From Sphagnum magellanicum (Eukaryota > Streptophyta > Sphagnopsida > Sphagnales > Sphagnaceae), in the NCBI GenBank assembly GCA_021904315.1, contig CM038908.1, positions 25,750,501 to 25,814,500 of the forward strand: DNA of 64,000 bases, given 5' to 3'. The notes beneath the pieces were generated by a model. That model was not told where the DNA came from, ran no database searches, and worked only from the letters and a program-made list of their open reading frames with translations. Positions 1 through 11,397 of the stretch are shown here, one piece after another (the first letter of the stretch is position 1; every line of letters begins with the position of its first letter). The translations under genes and the position numbers were made by a program.

Positions 1-43
1 TGTAGTATTGGAAACAGGTGTCTATGTTTCTCTCTCCCTACAG

Positions 44-368
44 AGATCTTTGTATTTCAGGATTGATGTGTCGATCAAATTCCAAAAACCTGGAAAGGTC
101 TTTTCTCCTCTTGCCTCTTCCAAATGTCCAGCGCTTGGTCACCTACTTGTGGTGTCTGCCAGATCAATTGCTGGCATGGGCCTTGAACATCCTCATCAAT
201 TCAAAGGTGACTTGGGTGCACCTGTGAGTTTTCTGGACGAGTGTACATGTTAGGTAGGAATGTTGGGTAGCAAATGTCGGTCCTTTGCAGTGGGAGTTCT
301 TCTCCCCCACACTCCTTAGAAGGAAGTTGGATCAGACAGAGAGTGTTGCATTGCATTCACACAGCTGA
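44..368 (+). CDS. 3' end of an unidentified spliced gene (partial, two exons)
   Basis: I infer the last two exons of a gene that starts before this window. Exon A (44-206) follows a strong pyrimidine tract ending in CAG at 41-43 and ends at a GTGA donor (207-210). Exon B (291-368) follows TTTGCAG and ends in TGA (366-368). The joined frame is open for about 80 residues. It reads RDLCISGL near the start, LPDQLLAWALNILINSK in the middle, and ends LDQTESVALHSHS. The phases agree: one base, then 54 codons, then phase 0 into exon B. Base composition is less AT-rich than the DNA further right, as for the other genes here. I do not recognise the family. Alternatives are that CAG at 58-60 is the acceptor, or that this is non-coding. 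Confidence 0.42.
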
Positions 369-1200
369 CAAGAAGGTTGAACAGGGAACTGGATGGTATT
401 TGTCTTTTTGTAGCCAAACTGGCAAGATCACAACTTACACATGATTCTTGACTGTGACAGGAACATTGTAATTGGTAACTTTGGAAATAATTCTGGACCT
501 TTCCAGACATCCTTTTGTCTCATGTGGAAATGTTTCTTGTAATTCTCTCTCTCTTCTGTTTGTGATGTTGCTTCATCCTTCCCTGATCAGTAAACAGATT
601 TTTGTCAGTTCTGATATTTCATTTCCTTGGCACTTGCCCAAAGTGTTTGCCTCTCATGTAGCCTTTGTTCTCAATTCTCTTGGAGGGAAAAAGGATAGAG
701 AGGAGTGTGTGCACAAGAACACACGCAGTATCTAGCCAGATGTGCATTCTGCAAAAGTGTCAGAATTTGGTGCTTCTTAAATCTGGTTATGCTGCTGTAT
801 GTTGAAAGCTCAATTATGAGAGCTGATTACTGGGTTGTTTCAGTTTGAACACCAGAAATGGTGGTGCAAAGGATTCTGTTATGGTTCCATCTTCTTTGCT
901 TGTAAGGATGTGCTGTTGTCATGTTTCAGTTCAGAAGAAGTTTTGTTGTTGCTGAATCTCTTGGCCTGCTGCGTACGATTGTATCATAGTTTGTTGTTGG
1001 GATACTATGATGGATCTCTTGGCCAGTGATACAATAAATAGTACACAGCACCCTGTTAGCCTGATGAATCATCTGGTGGTACTGAAACTTTTGTCTGAAT
1101 AGCAGATTTGATACCGAGGAAAATGAAGACAAAGTAAGTTGGCAGTCTACCAGTAACTGTGTACAGGGATGATGCAGATACAACATACATTGAAACTGGC
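369..1200. other. Probable 3' UTR or downstream flank of the 44-368 gene
   Basis: This stretch has genic base composition (T- and G-rich on the + strand) but only short open frames of no recognisable family. It is most simply the 3' untranslated or downstream region of the gene ending at 368. No clear polyadenylation signal was pinned down. Confidence 0.3.
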
Positions 1201-1475
1201 TGATGCCTATTTAGATTTCCCTGCAGCTGCTATTGGGAGGCAGAAAAATTAGCACTACTGATAGAACCCAAACTTGCTGCTAATTCTGCTAATTCAGGTG
1301 ATGCCCATTCAGACTCCCCTGCAGCCGTGTTATTGAGAGGTAGAGTTGGCACTACCAATGGAATCTGCACTTGCTGCTAATTCAGGTGATGCCTATTCAG
1401 ACTTCTCTGCTGCCATTATTGAGAGGTAGACTTGGTACTATCACTGGATTCTGCACTTGCTGCTAATTTTGCTTC
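1201..1475. repeat. Three tandem imperfect copies of a ~90-bp unit
   Basis: Units begin at 1201, 1299 and 1387, each with TGATGCC(T/C)ATT(T/C)AGA. Each continues through a TGCTGCTAATT-type segment and a TTGGCAC/TTGGTAC-type segment. Spacings are 98 and 88 bp. The copies differ by scattered substitutions and small indels, so the array is old. It lies in the downstream flank of the 44-368 gene. Confidence 0.7.
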
Positions 1476-2572
1476 TTCTGTGTGCAGTAAAGCCCTAGGG
1501 TGGAGGCATTCTCAGAACAAAGGACTCAGGAAGGGCTCTGCCAATTCTGCAAAATGGACACAAGATAGGCCCTAGGACCACATTGAAAGGTTCCGCCTGT
1601 TTTTGGGGAAGCATTATTAAGTGTGCATAAGGTGCCCTCCAAATACACTAACAAATTTCCAAGTGATTCGGATATGTACTACATAGTACCTGGGCCAATT
1701 TAACACTAATTATATCATATTTGACAAATGTTAAAAATTTTCAAAAACAATTTTTTAATTAAAAAATCTTTTTTTTTCTGAAGGAAAATATAGAATCTGA
1801 TGGAATATTTGAGAATATATCATTTGTTGAAATGGAATCATCAAAACTAATTATTTATTTATTTGACAAACATGTGTCAAAGTGACCAAGGTATTATTAT
1901 CTTACATGATATCTCCAGGGAGTAGGCCCCTTAGAGCCTGAACACACTCACCCAGTACTCACCCAGCAGGGGGTTAACTATGAGAATCTGTACTAGAGGG
2001 CCTGTTTTCTAGTACACTCTGAACTCCTCTAAATCTTAATGGTGCAGAGAACCCTTTTAGTGCCAGAGAATGGGCCCCCCAATTGATGCGCCGGATTGCA
2101 CAAGGTGCACCCCGCACCTAGCACAATCTGCCCTAGAGGAGGGGCCCATTAGGGTTTCAGGTTTAGGGCCGTGCAAACCTGACTTCTCTAAATGTTAGGA
2201 GGAGGTTCACAGTAGGACTTTTTTTCTGACATTTTATACTATTCTAACTTTTTGACATGTAAAACATGCAAACAATTTCAGCTGTAGCTAAACCTTCTAA
2301 GAACAAAGACCAACCACTTTGAACACAAGACATCTTTCATGTCACTGATAAAAAAGATAGTATGCAAAGAAACTATCCCATCACATTTCTGAAGAGCATC
2401 AGTGCAAACTCATTTTACAAAATCTGTGATTTCTGTCACAAATGTTTGACTATCATAATCCAGATTTGTCACTTCACCTCTCACCATAAATCCACGTGAT
2501 TTTCTTGGATATTTATACAACAATTGTTAGATACACTAGCATTCAATAAACTGGATTTGGTTGGTTTATTAT

Positions 2573-2829
2573 GCCTAATACCATAGTGTACCTAGGCTGG
2601 TTAGGCACCAATTAATTATTTTTGGATTTGCTAAAAAAATTGAAAATTACCTACTTGCCATGCCAAAAATCTGAAAGAAGCCCTCAAGGACACTAGCTTC
2701 ATTAGTTAGTAGTATTAGTGACTAATTATAAAATATTGTTATTTTTACTACTGAAAGTAAATGACCAAAAACTTATTATTGTTAGGCACCGTGTTGCTGA
2801 ACCAGCCCAGGTACTACAACGTATTACAT
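2573..2829. mobile_element. Foldback MITE candidate, ~255 bp
   Basis: The left arm (about 2576-2610) reads TAATACCATAG then ACCTAGGCTGGTTAGGCACC. Its imperfect reverse complement lies at about 2796-2826 (AACCAGCCCAGGTACTAC followed by GTATTA). The arms span about 30 bp with several mismatches. The interior is AT-rich and non-coding. I could not settle the target-site duplication, so the superfamily is open. A near-identical terminus in the opposite orientation occurs at 6163-6200. Confidence 0.5.
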
Positions 2830-3894
2830 TACTTTAAAACCCAGTTCTCTTTTGTAAATTTTTGGTTTTAAATTTGTTATTTAGGAAAAAAAAATGCAAA
2901 TGACATTTTTAATTGTATAAGACAAGTTGCAAATTTTTATTTTTTTTTCTAGTATTATGATCATAGTTACAAGAGTCAGACTTATCACACAGTAATTAAC
3001 CCACACACAACACATGTCACCTCTTATGATAACATGAGAAAGAACCCCATTTTGGCTCTGGTTGAGGTTTCAGTGTTATTCTCCCAACCTCAGTTGCAAC
3101 CTTGAGGTCCAGATAAGTTATGGTAGAGACACCAAACAAGAGCAAGGGGGAGGGAGGGGGAGCAACAGTTGGGGGTGGTGTGACTCAAACATCGTCAAAA
3201 GACACAATTTTTTTAGTGTTTTTTAATTTTTGTTGAATGCTACAAACAAAAGCATGACACTATTTTTCTGCTTTGTAAGATTATGGGGATCCTACACAAC
3301 ACCCATTACATTTTGTACAACACCTCCATAACAATCTGTGTGGTTTCTGGGGATAACAGAGAAAAGGCGGTGCCAAAGAAGATGAGAAGAGAGAGAGAAT
3401 GTCAGAAGTGAGCAGAAATTGTTGAAAGAGTGAGAATTATTCGTACTATCTATCAGAGCACATGGTTCCCATCCCCCTAGTCATCCTCACCCCGCACAAG
3501 TCACACCTTTTTTTTGGGCACTGGGAACTAGAGCACAAAAGGGGCACCCAATTTAATCACCACTCCAGTCTGCCACACCAAGTAAGTACTAAGTACTAAT
3601 TCTGGACCTTTTCTTTGTTTCCAATAGCAAGTGCTGAGAAGCTAGCAAAAAGAAGACCTGCTCCCCATCTTTGTTAGTGTAATCCGAGGTCACCTTGCTC
3701 AGCTTATTGAGGAGAAGGCCTTGAGCGCCTTTCAAAAATACTGGACTCTTATACTCAGACAAATTTCATCCTGTCTTTGGAAAGCACCAGATGTCCATAA
3801 ATTTTCCTCTTTTTTAAGAGGAGAGTTCTTATTTTTTACACCAACTCCCCAAGAGTGGAAAGGACCTTATGTCTACTTATGGCTGTAAGATATC

Positions 3895-3919
3895 CTCACA
3901 CATAAGGAGTATGTGTGAG
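3895..3919. repeat. Perfect short hairpin
   Basis: CTCACACATA is followed by a five-base spacer and its exact reverse complement TATGTGTGAG. The function is unknown and it may be chance or a repeat remnant. Confidence 0.5.
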
Positions 3920-4372
3920 AACCTCCTCTCCTACACCTCAAGATTAACATATGTTTATGTTCATTATATTGTTTAGCTTTTGCTCTTATTTTAGTGACAA
4001 CTTTTCTTGAAGCTAGTATAAGAAAAATTTTGCATAATTTTTCATATGGTCATCCATTAACAACTCCAACTATAGCTGAAATGTGGAGGATCATATGAAA
4101 ACCTAACTACCTCTCCCTTTTTTTAATAACTATTACATTCTTTTCCTCTACCCATCAACATGAATATAGAAAAATAAATTAATATGTACCTTTTCATGTC
4201 CATAATATTAATATCTATGTCATTTACTAATAAATTTTCTTTTCTAGCAATAATGATGATGATGAATTATTGAAAACCATATGAGAACATAAAAAAAAGA
4301 AAAAAAATAGTTGATCATCTCTTGTAATGCAAAGCAATGCAGAGCCCAAGTGATCAGTAAAGCCCAGAGGTG

Positions 4373-4743
4373 TGGCCACAGTGAACGAGCACTCACCGGT
4401 GCACCATCCACTAGATGCCTGTTATTACTCAGTTGTGGATGAACCTCAACTGAGTTAATATTTGGTTTCACCTTGGTGACCAATTCTGTAGGAAATAGGT
4501 CTCATATGTAGGTAGATAAGGTAGGAAAATAGGTAACTACTAGGTACGTAGATGCTTGATACATAGGTAAAGGCTGTTTTTACTACTTGCCTACTAACAA
4601 CCTGCTTGAGAGTAGGTAGAAAAAATAAAGCAACTGAGCTAAAACACCATGATTAGTTAGGGAACAGAAAGCTGTCTCCTGAAACCCTAAACCCTAAACC
4701 ATTCATCCATTATGGTGCGCTGGTGGGTGCTGGTTCACTGTGG
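4373..4743. mobile_element. Mutator-like MITE with target-site duplication (371 bp)
   Basis: The left end has GGCCACAGTGAACGAGCAC and the right end carries the inverted version (GTGCTGGTTCACTGTGG). The arms pair imperfectly over about 35 bp (4373-4407 with 4710-4743). The direct repeat CCCAGAGGTG flanks the element exactly at 4363-4372 and 4744-4753, which fits a 9-10 bp target duplication. Long-ish inverted ends with a 9-10 bp duplication are characteristic of Mutator-like elements; that assignment is inference. The interior has no open frame and includes a GTAGGTA-rich stretch (about 4500-4620) and two copies of the telomere-like CCCTAAA motif (4684-4700). Confidence 0.7.
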
Positions 4744-6162
4744 CCCAGAGGTGCAAGAAATTCTCAAGATGTGGGGCTGGACTTGACCTCATCATGATAG
4801 GCCCTGATTTTGAGAATGCCACCACCCTAGGGTTTTATCCTACACTTTTTTCATACCTACCCCACATTATCCAGTTGGGTGTGTGAATCATGTGCAACTC
4901 AATGCAGCCAGCCGCCCTAAGGAAAAACTCAACAAACCCCTCCACAACTCACCCTCCATCCCAAACAAAAGACAAGGAATTAGTTTGGCAACATTTGTTG
5001 TTTGTGGTGGTTTAGGAAATATATGAAGAGGAAATTAATTCTCAAAGGTTGTTTTCCAACTTACGGTCATTGGTTGGCATGAGGGAAAATATATATATAC
5101 TAGTGGGCACAAGCACGCGCGCACACACAAACACAAGCATGCTAACATGCACACCTGGCTTTTCAATAATCTCCATCTGAGCTTTGCAAGTGTTGACTTC
5201 TAATTCTAAGCAGATACTGAAATCGTAAGTCTTCTTTTATAATGTAAACTTGCCAAAGTTTTGTTATTAAAAAAGAAGGGAAATGGAATAAGAGAGATAA
5301 AGGACATGGGACATGAGTTAGTTTCTAGATTCCAATTCTTGACAACCTAGAGCCAAACTAGAAATCATTGCTCTTTCAAAACTATGAAATTCAGGCGTTG
5401 ATATTGAGTTGCTCTTCACCAACTATGAAGTTTCAGGCTTGGTTTTGAGTGCACTTCCCAAGTAGAGAAAAAAGGCTGCTAAATTTTGGTGCTCAAGGCC
5501 TGACTGACTCGAGAGTGGGCATCAGGCATGTGATGTGTGACTTCTGGTTCCCAGCTAAAAAATTTATTGGAAGTAAGTACTTTTGTGTCTTTTTGCTCTT
5601 GTTTTCTTTTTTTCCCCTTTCTCTCTCTCTCTCTTGGTGCTCCCTCTCTCTTGGTGCACTGCCCAATGGATGATGCCCCTCTAAATGTAGTCTCTGAGAG
5701 CTACATTTCTTTTCTGGGATAAATAATGTGTTATGGGCATTGCTGTGGCCAATGCAATGGGTGGTGCACAGATAGTATGGAATCAATATCAACTTTGTCT
5801 TCTTCTATCTAACCTCTCCCCATTCATGCATTGATTGGGAAACTTGCAGATTGCCCAATCATGCTTGGAGAAGCTCACAGATGGGGGAGATATGGGGTTG
5901 GCTATTTAAGAAACCCAAATAGAGGATTTGTGAAAGTTGGGTGGTAGCAAACAATTGTTGATAGTAAAAGTATTGGGTTGGCCTAAAGCTACTGAATGTT
6001 TTCTAGTGAGGTCTGGAATTAAATATTCTCAGGTTCTTCTTTTTGTTTTAATCAAAAGGGGAGGGGAAAAAAATTAATTTCCTCAATTTAGACTTTTGAG
6101 AACAAGTTCATGCTCTGCCTGCCAAAGCACAATATCTTCATTATTGTTAGGCTTTGAGAACT

Positions 6163-6200
6163 AATTAATTGGTGCCTAACCAGCCTAGGTACTATGGTAT
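6163..6200 (-). repeat. Solo terminus related to the 2573 MITE candidate
   Basis: The reverse complement of this segment matches about 38 bp of 2577-2620 almost perfectly, including CCTAGGCTGGTTAGGCACC and the following AATTAATTA. No paired left end was found nearby, so it may be a truncated copy. Confidence 0.55.
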
Positions 6201-7767
6201 CAAAAAGGCCATTATGTCATTGAACTACTTGGGTTAGGTTATATTTGAAGGCCAATTTAGAACAGGGATTAAAGGAAAAAAACAAGATAGTGCACAATGC
6301 CCCTTATTCTCCCTTTAGTATGTGTTCCAAGCTTTTCAAAATGGCATCATTAGACTATCTAGAATGGCTATTGGTTCCTAATACTAGGGCACCTTCGATG
6401 TACAAATACAAAGAGCCAAGATTTAGCTTCTTTCTGTTGTAGAGAGGGAAGCAAATCAAATGCAATGATATGAGCTTTCCTCATGGGAAATTCTAAATTT
6501 CCCAATTATACACAACAAATTTTCAATCCATATTTCCTTGTAGGTATGATGCAATTAAGTACTATGTGTGTAGATTGGTGTGGGGTTGATGCCTTGGAAG
6601 TTGAAACATGTTTCCAAAAGAAAAGAAAGTTGTCTCTACTACCATCCATCCGCTTCTCAGCTTATAGCTGAAAAGATTAATTTTTAATATTTAATTTTCA
6701 AAAATAACTCTTTTGGCAAAGGAAAGTGCATATATACTTTAAATGTCCTTAAATTTAGCACCTTCTCTTTGAATCAAATCTTTCTAATCCATTAATTTCA
6801 CAGGTTATCCAAGCCAAAAATGAATAGATAATTCATGCTCTAAAGGGAAAATCGAGTAGGGGTTTTGATTGTGTTGTATTTCCATCCTTTGGAACCTTAA
6901 ACGGCATATAGAGCTATTTGCTACTTGTGGATTATTATTGCACTTTAAACCAAGTATCTCTTCACATTTTGAAGTTCATAGAATACAGGCAGCAATTTTT
7001 TCAACAAATTTCATTGTTTTTTTTAAAAAGAAACTTGGGGAATTAATGGAGAAATGTGTTTTTCTAGTGTAAATTTTACTAATATTGATTTTTTTAGAAA
7101 TGAATCACAAAAATAATTATGTCACAAAATTGAAAATTAAACCCTGAAATATGGGTACTTGGGAATTTAGTTTTTTTCACATTCTAGGATGACATTAGTA
7201 TCCCTTTCTTTGAGAAATATAAAAAAAAATGTCTTTCACTGATCACTTCTTTAAACTTAATTCAAAATGGATTATTAATTACTAATCAGAAGAATACTCA
7301 AACTCCCATTTTAATGCCCACAAAATCAAATCAAATCAAATCAAAATTCAACATCAAAAAAGTCTAACTTCAAAAAGTCTAACTTTTTTCCTTTGAATTG
7401 TTCTTTTGTGTGAAATTACTAACAATGTTTTAAATGTTGGCCTAAAACTCTGACAACTCCCCAGAAGAGGCTGCTTAACTTTCTCACAGTGACAGGAGCT
7501 CGACTGGACTGGACTGTAACTTTGTAAAGAACACGAGAAAATGCACAATTTTTCATAAGCTAGTAGGTAGTAACAAACAGCAAAGTTTATTGAAGAAATC
7601 TGATTCCCGAGTGCTACTAGTGTGCACGTGCTGGAGCTGGAGTTGGGTTGTTAACTGGTAACTTGCACTGCAAAGATTTCACAATCTGATGCAACTCAAG
7701 TAGTCACAGAATTAGTTACTTTATTTTGCAGATTAAGTGCTAACTCTGTTGTCGGCTTCTGGACATA

Positions 7768-7798
7768 ACACACACATACACACACACACACACACACA
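7768..7798. repeat. CA microsatellite
   Basis: An almost uninterrupted run of CA dinucleotides with one CATA interruption near its left end. Confidence 0.9.
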
Positions 7799-8355
7799 AT
7801 TAGGTGATGAACACATCCAGAGGCAAACTCCCTCTCTAGAGCACGGCACGTGGCTGCAAGCCAGGTCTGACCAATGGCCATTATGTGAAAAAAATAATTG
7901 GCAATCAGTAGAGATTCTGCCACATGATTAGGAACTTTGTAGACTATTGTTAGACCGCATGATGTTCTATATGCTACTCACATGATTCTAAAGAGAAGTT
8001 GAAGGAAGCTTAGGATGAAGCATAGAATCTCTCCTAAGTGGCAATCTCTACTATGTATATGTAGGATTTAGTATCTAATATCATATATTCGTACATTGTT
8101 TAGGGTGAAGAGTAGAATCTCTCTCCTAACTAACATATATATTATGTATGTATTACATATACATATGATATTAGTATTATTGTGATTCATTTTATTTAGT
8201 TGTGGGGACATCTAAAGTTCGATCTTTTTTCCTTTGTGATGGACATCTTTGAGTGGCCAATGAATTTTCTTAAATTAATCAAGCTTTGAAGAGTATCAAA
8301 ATAGATATATTGTAGTCTCCTCCTTTCAATAAGGATTTGTAAAGAATAGACCTGG

Positions 8356-8482
8356 GACAAAGCATATGGGACAAAGTGACGACCATATTGGTTATACAGG
8401 CTGCAAGAATAAACCTTGAGACAAAGCGTATGGGACAAAGTGAGGGTCACATTACTTATCGAGGTTGCAAGAGTAGAACTTA
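8356..8482. repeat. 64-bp tandem duplication
   Basis: Two adjacent units each begin GACAAAGC(A/G)TATGGGACAAAG, at 8356 and 8420, and continue in parallel to about 8482 with scattered mismatches. Confidence 0.65.
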
Positions 8483-9227
8483 CGGCAATGTTAAGCAAGA
8501 GATGTTTTCAGTGAACTAGCATCTTGCTTTAGTGAAGTTGCAAAGTTTATTTCATGAATTTGTTTGTGCAACCATGTGAATACAAGAGGTGTCTTCAATG
8601 AAGTTCTTGCTTCAATGAAGTGGCCAAACTTACTTGTTCTCCAAGGGTGCATGCAACCTCCCTCGTTGGTTGCAAGAAGTTTCTTGCCTACCTATGTTCT
8701 TTGGCATTTTTTACTTAGGCTAACGGTAAGGACATGAACTTATTCATGCTTCCCCTTTGCCCCCAATTCACAATATATGGTAGCATAATGTGATTCACAT
8801 TAGGAACAACAAAAACCAAAAAAAATCAACACTCACACCACCGTCACCCCCCCCCCCCCCCCCACCTTCCAAAACAAAACTAGACTTGTTGGGTGCATGT
8901 TGCACTGTCTCATTGGCTAAACAAAATTTCTAATCCTATTTGTGTTCATCAGTATTTTTGCCTAGCCTAATGCCCCCTTCCAAGAACTAGGGTACTTATT
9001 TATTTCCTGTTCTATATTAATTAGTTGGGGGTGCCTAACAAGTCCAACTCTTTTTTTTGGCAATGAGCCAATTTGATTGGCCCATCCCAAAAAAAAGTTG
9101 AAACTATGGAGGTTCCCCAAAATAAACGATTCTATGGAAAGATGGAGTGTCTCCCCCATTGGCCCAACTATATATAGGTGAGAAGGGGAGGACTTTGGGC
9201 AAAACATATGGGATTAAAGTGAGGTGC

Positions 9228-9304
9228 TATTGGGAACACCCTTGGGGAACACATTGGGAACCTGATAGGAACCCATTGGGAACTTGAAGGGAGCATGTTG
9301 GGAA
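9228..9304. repeat. TTGGGAAC minisatellite
   Basis: Several irregularly spaced copies of (A/T)TTGGGAAC occur in about 77 bp, separated by 4-14 bases. Confidence 0.7.
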
Positions 9305-9639
9305 CAAAGGAAAAATGAAAAAAAAATCCTCCCCCCCCATCCAAAACTTAAAAGGAAAAAAATCAAGGCACTTCGAGTGCATGCTGAGCCTTCCCATTGC
9401 CTGCATGAAATTTCTATTTCCAAAACTGTTCATCATCATTTTTGGCCTGGGCTAATACCCCCATTATAAACTGGGGGTACTTATGTAATATCTACCCAAT
9501 TCCATATATTTCATAAATTGAAGTTATGCACAAAGGCATCAGAACCAAAGGATCAAAATGTTAGGTTTCTCCAAAACTAAGAACAAAAGTCAAAATGTAA
9601 GATGGGATTGTGCCAAAGGAAAATCGTGGAAGAAAAAAT

Positions 9640-10330
9640 TCAACCCTACCTAAGGGAGCTTGAAATTTCTTAAGTTGGGGGATACTTAGGGATTATTTAG
9701 GGCCTACCTAAGAAATTCAAGGAAACACCTAAAGATCTAAATAGACTATGAGATACCTAAAAACTACTTAAAGGGTTACATAATTACCTCAGGATTATCA
9801 AAAGCTTACAGAGGAGATTACATAAGACTTATCTAGACACCATTTAGGGAGACACCTAAGGGCTTACCTAGGTTATGGGATATCTAAAGGGTTACTTAGG
9901 AAATTACTTAGGATTTATATGGAGGCTACCTAGGGGCCTACCTTAGTTAAGGGATACCTAAAAATTACTTAGGGGGTACATAAAATCTATTTTTCAAACT
10001 AATTTTTTTAATTAGGCAATATTTAGGGATTATTTAAGGGCCCATTAAAAGTTGACCCATAATGCAAAAAGAGGTTACATAAGGCCTACATTAGCACCTA
10101 TGTAATCCCCTATGTAGCCTTTTGATAGTCTTTATCTTAAATAGCCCATAACCAAAGTAGACCTTTAGATGATTTTAAAGTAGTCCTTAAATAGCCCTTT
10201 AGGTTACTTAGGTATCCCCTCATCAAGGAAGTATTTAATAGTCTCCTAAGTATGCCCCTTGATAGCCTTTAAATAATCGCTAGGCAGCCTTTAAGTAGAC
10301 CCCTATGTAGTCACCCATGTAAGCTTTTCA
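9640..10330. repeat. Degenerate CCTAAGG/TTACTTAGG repeat tract
   Basis: Over about 700 bp the words CCTAAGG, TTACTTAGG, ACCTAGG, CCTAAA and their complements recur every 15-30 bases in both orientations, with no fixed period. It looks like an old, heavily mutated minisatellite. Confidence 0.6.
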
Positions 10331-10354
10331 CAATCTTTATCTTACATAACCAAT

Positions 10355-10566
10355 AAAGTGGATAAATAGGTAGTAAATATGTAGCCCATATGTAGGTAGG
10401 TAGTAAAATACCCCATGGGTAGGTAGGTATAGGTAAGTACCCCATGGGTAAGTAGGTATAGGTAGGTACCCCATGGGTAAGTAGGTACATAACCCATGCG
10501 TAAGTAGGTGAGTAACCCATAAATAAAGAAGAAGCTAGGTAGTCCTTAACTTAGTGAACCACGTAC
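10355..10566. repeat. GTAGGTA / CCCATGGGTA minisatellite
   Basis: Units made of GTAGGTA plus ACCCCATGGGTA recur at about 10385-10510 with spacing near 30 bp. Four GTAC tetramers (10437, 10466, 10485 and 10563) result from the unit sequence. Short open frames here simply translate the repeat and are not genes. Confidence 0.8.
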
Positions 10567-11056
10567 CTAGGTAGTTTCCTAATCTATGTGACCATAACCT
10601 AAAACACATATCAATATGCAAGTACTTGGCCCAAGCGAAATGCTTTAATAGAAATTTTGGTTGCCCCACCTTTTAGCATGCCTCATCACACAATCCTTCA
10701 TTTGCATCACCACATTTGATGCCTAACCTGTTTAAATTTTTGCAAGTATGTTGTGACAAACCCAATACTCTTGTCCAATACGTATGTTTTTGCCATTGAT
10801 TCCTTGCCCTATTGAGCACAAGCCCTTGGAAGATATTTCATTTGACAGGAAAATGTACCTACAATAGATGAACCCAAATATGTCCAACTCATCTACCACA
10901 TGGAACATTGAAAAAATTGTCACTTCAAAAATAAATGCTAGTAACTCCTATTCAACTAGGCTAAAGCATAATTCACACATAGTGTTAAGCTATCAATGGT
11001 AAAAAAGGCTATCACAAAATAACTATTAGGATTTTATTTTTTAAGGGATTTGGTGG

Positions 11057-11397
11057 TAGTATTGTAGGACCTTTTCAGGTTCAGCACCTCAGTGCCAAAT
11101 AATTATTTTAATTTTTAATTTGAGATTTAAAATTTGAATTCTGAAAATTTCGACGTTCTGTATTAAATTTATTATAACCAAGTGCTTATAGAAAAGAAGT
11201 TTATTGCTTTTGTGGTTAGATGGTTAGTTGGTTACTGGTGTGAGCCATTCAGAGAGGAGATTCAGGGATATCAAACAAGGTTGGCTGCATGAAATTTTTT
11301 AAATTTTCATTGTAACTAACTATTAATATTCAAAAAATCGATAAATTAAAAAATAATTTAATTTATGCCGAATCTGAAAAGGTACTCCAGTAATGAT
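11057..11397. mobile_element. Foldback MITE candidate, ~340 bp
   Basis: The left end (11057-11088) has TAGTATTGTAGGACC then TTTTCAGGTTCAGCACC. The right end (11366-11397) is its imperfect reverse complement, sharing TGAAAAGGT and flanking bases. The end sequence resembles that of the 2573-2829 candidate, so the two are probably one family. The interior is AT-rich and non-coding. No target duplication was resolved. Confidence 0.5.

Larger units (their letters stand above)
1476..4362. other. Intergenic, no gene seen
   Basis: AT-rich sequence with no coding frame of note. It contains a terminus-like motif at 1671-1710 related to the MITE candidate at 2573-2829, several poly-A/T runs, and a perfect hairpin at 3895-3919. 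The segments around 1490-1660 resemble sequence near 47320-47650, so part of it is dispersed repeat. Confidence 0.6.
4754..9227. other. Intergenic, no gene seen
   Basis: No frame longer than about 100 codons and none of recognisable family. It holds a MITE terminus at 6163-6200, an AATCA-type microsatellite at 7322-7348, a CA microsatellite at 7768-7798, a 64-bp tandem duplication at 8356-8482 and a C run at 8847-8863. Confidence 0.6.

Noticed and set aside
8..253. 81-codon plus frame overlapping the 44-206 exon
   Set aside because: It ignores the strong splice signals and has no family. The other frame joins in phase with the next exon.
4682..4700. Telomere-like CCCTAAA repeat
   Set aside because: Only about two units inside a MITE, far too short to be an interstitial telomere array.
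10311..10520. Open frame reading through the GTAGGTA minisatellite
   Set aside because: It is simply a translation of the repeat unit, with periodic Tyr/Pro/Leu residues.
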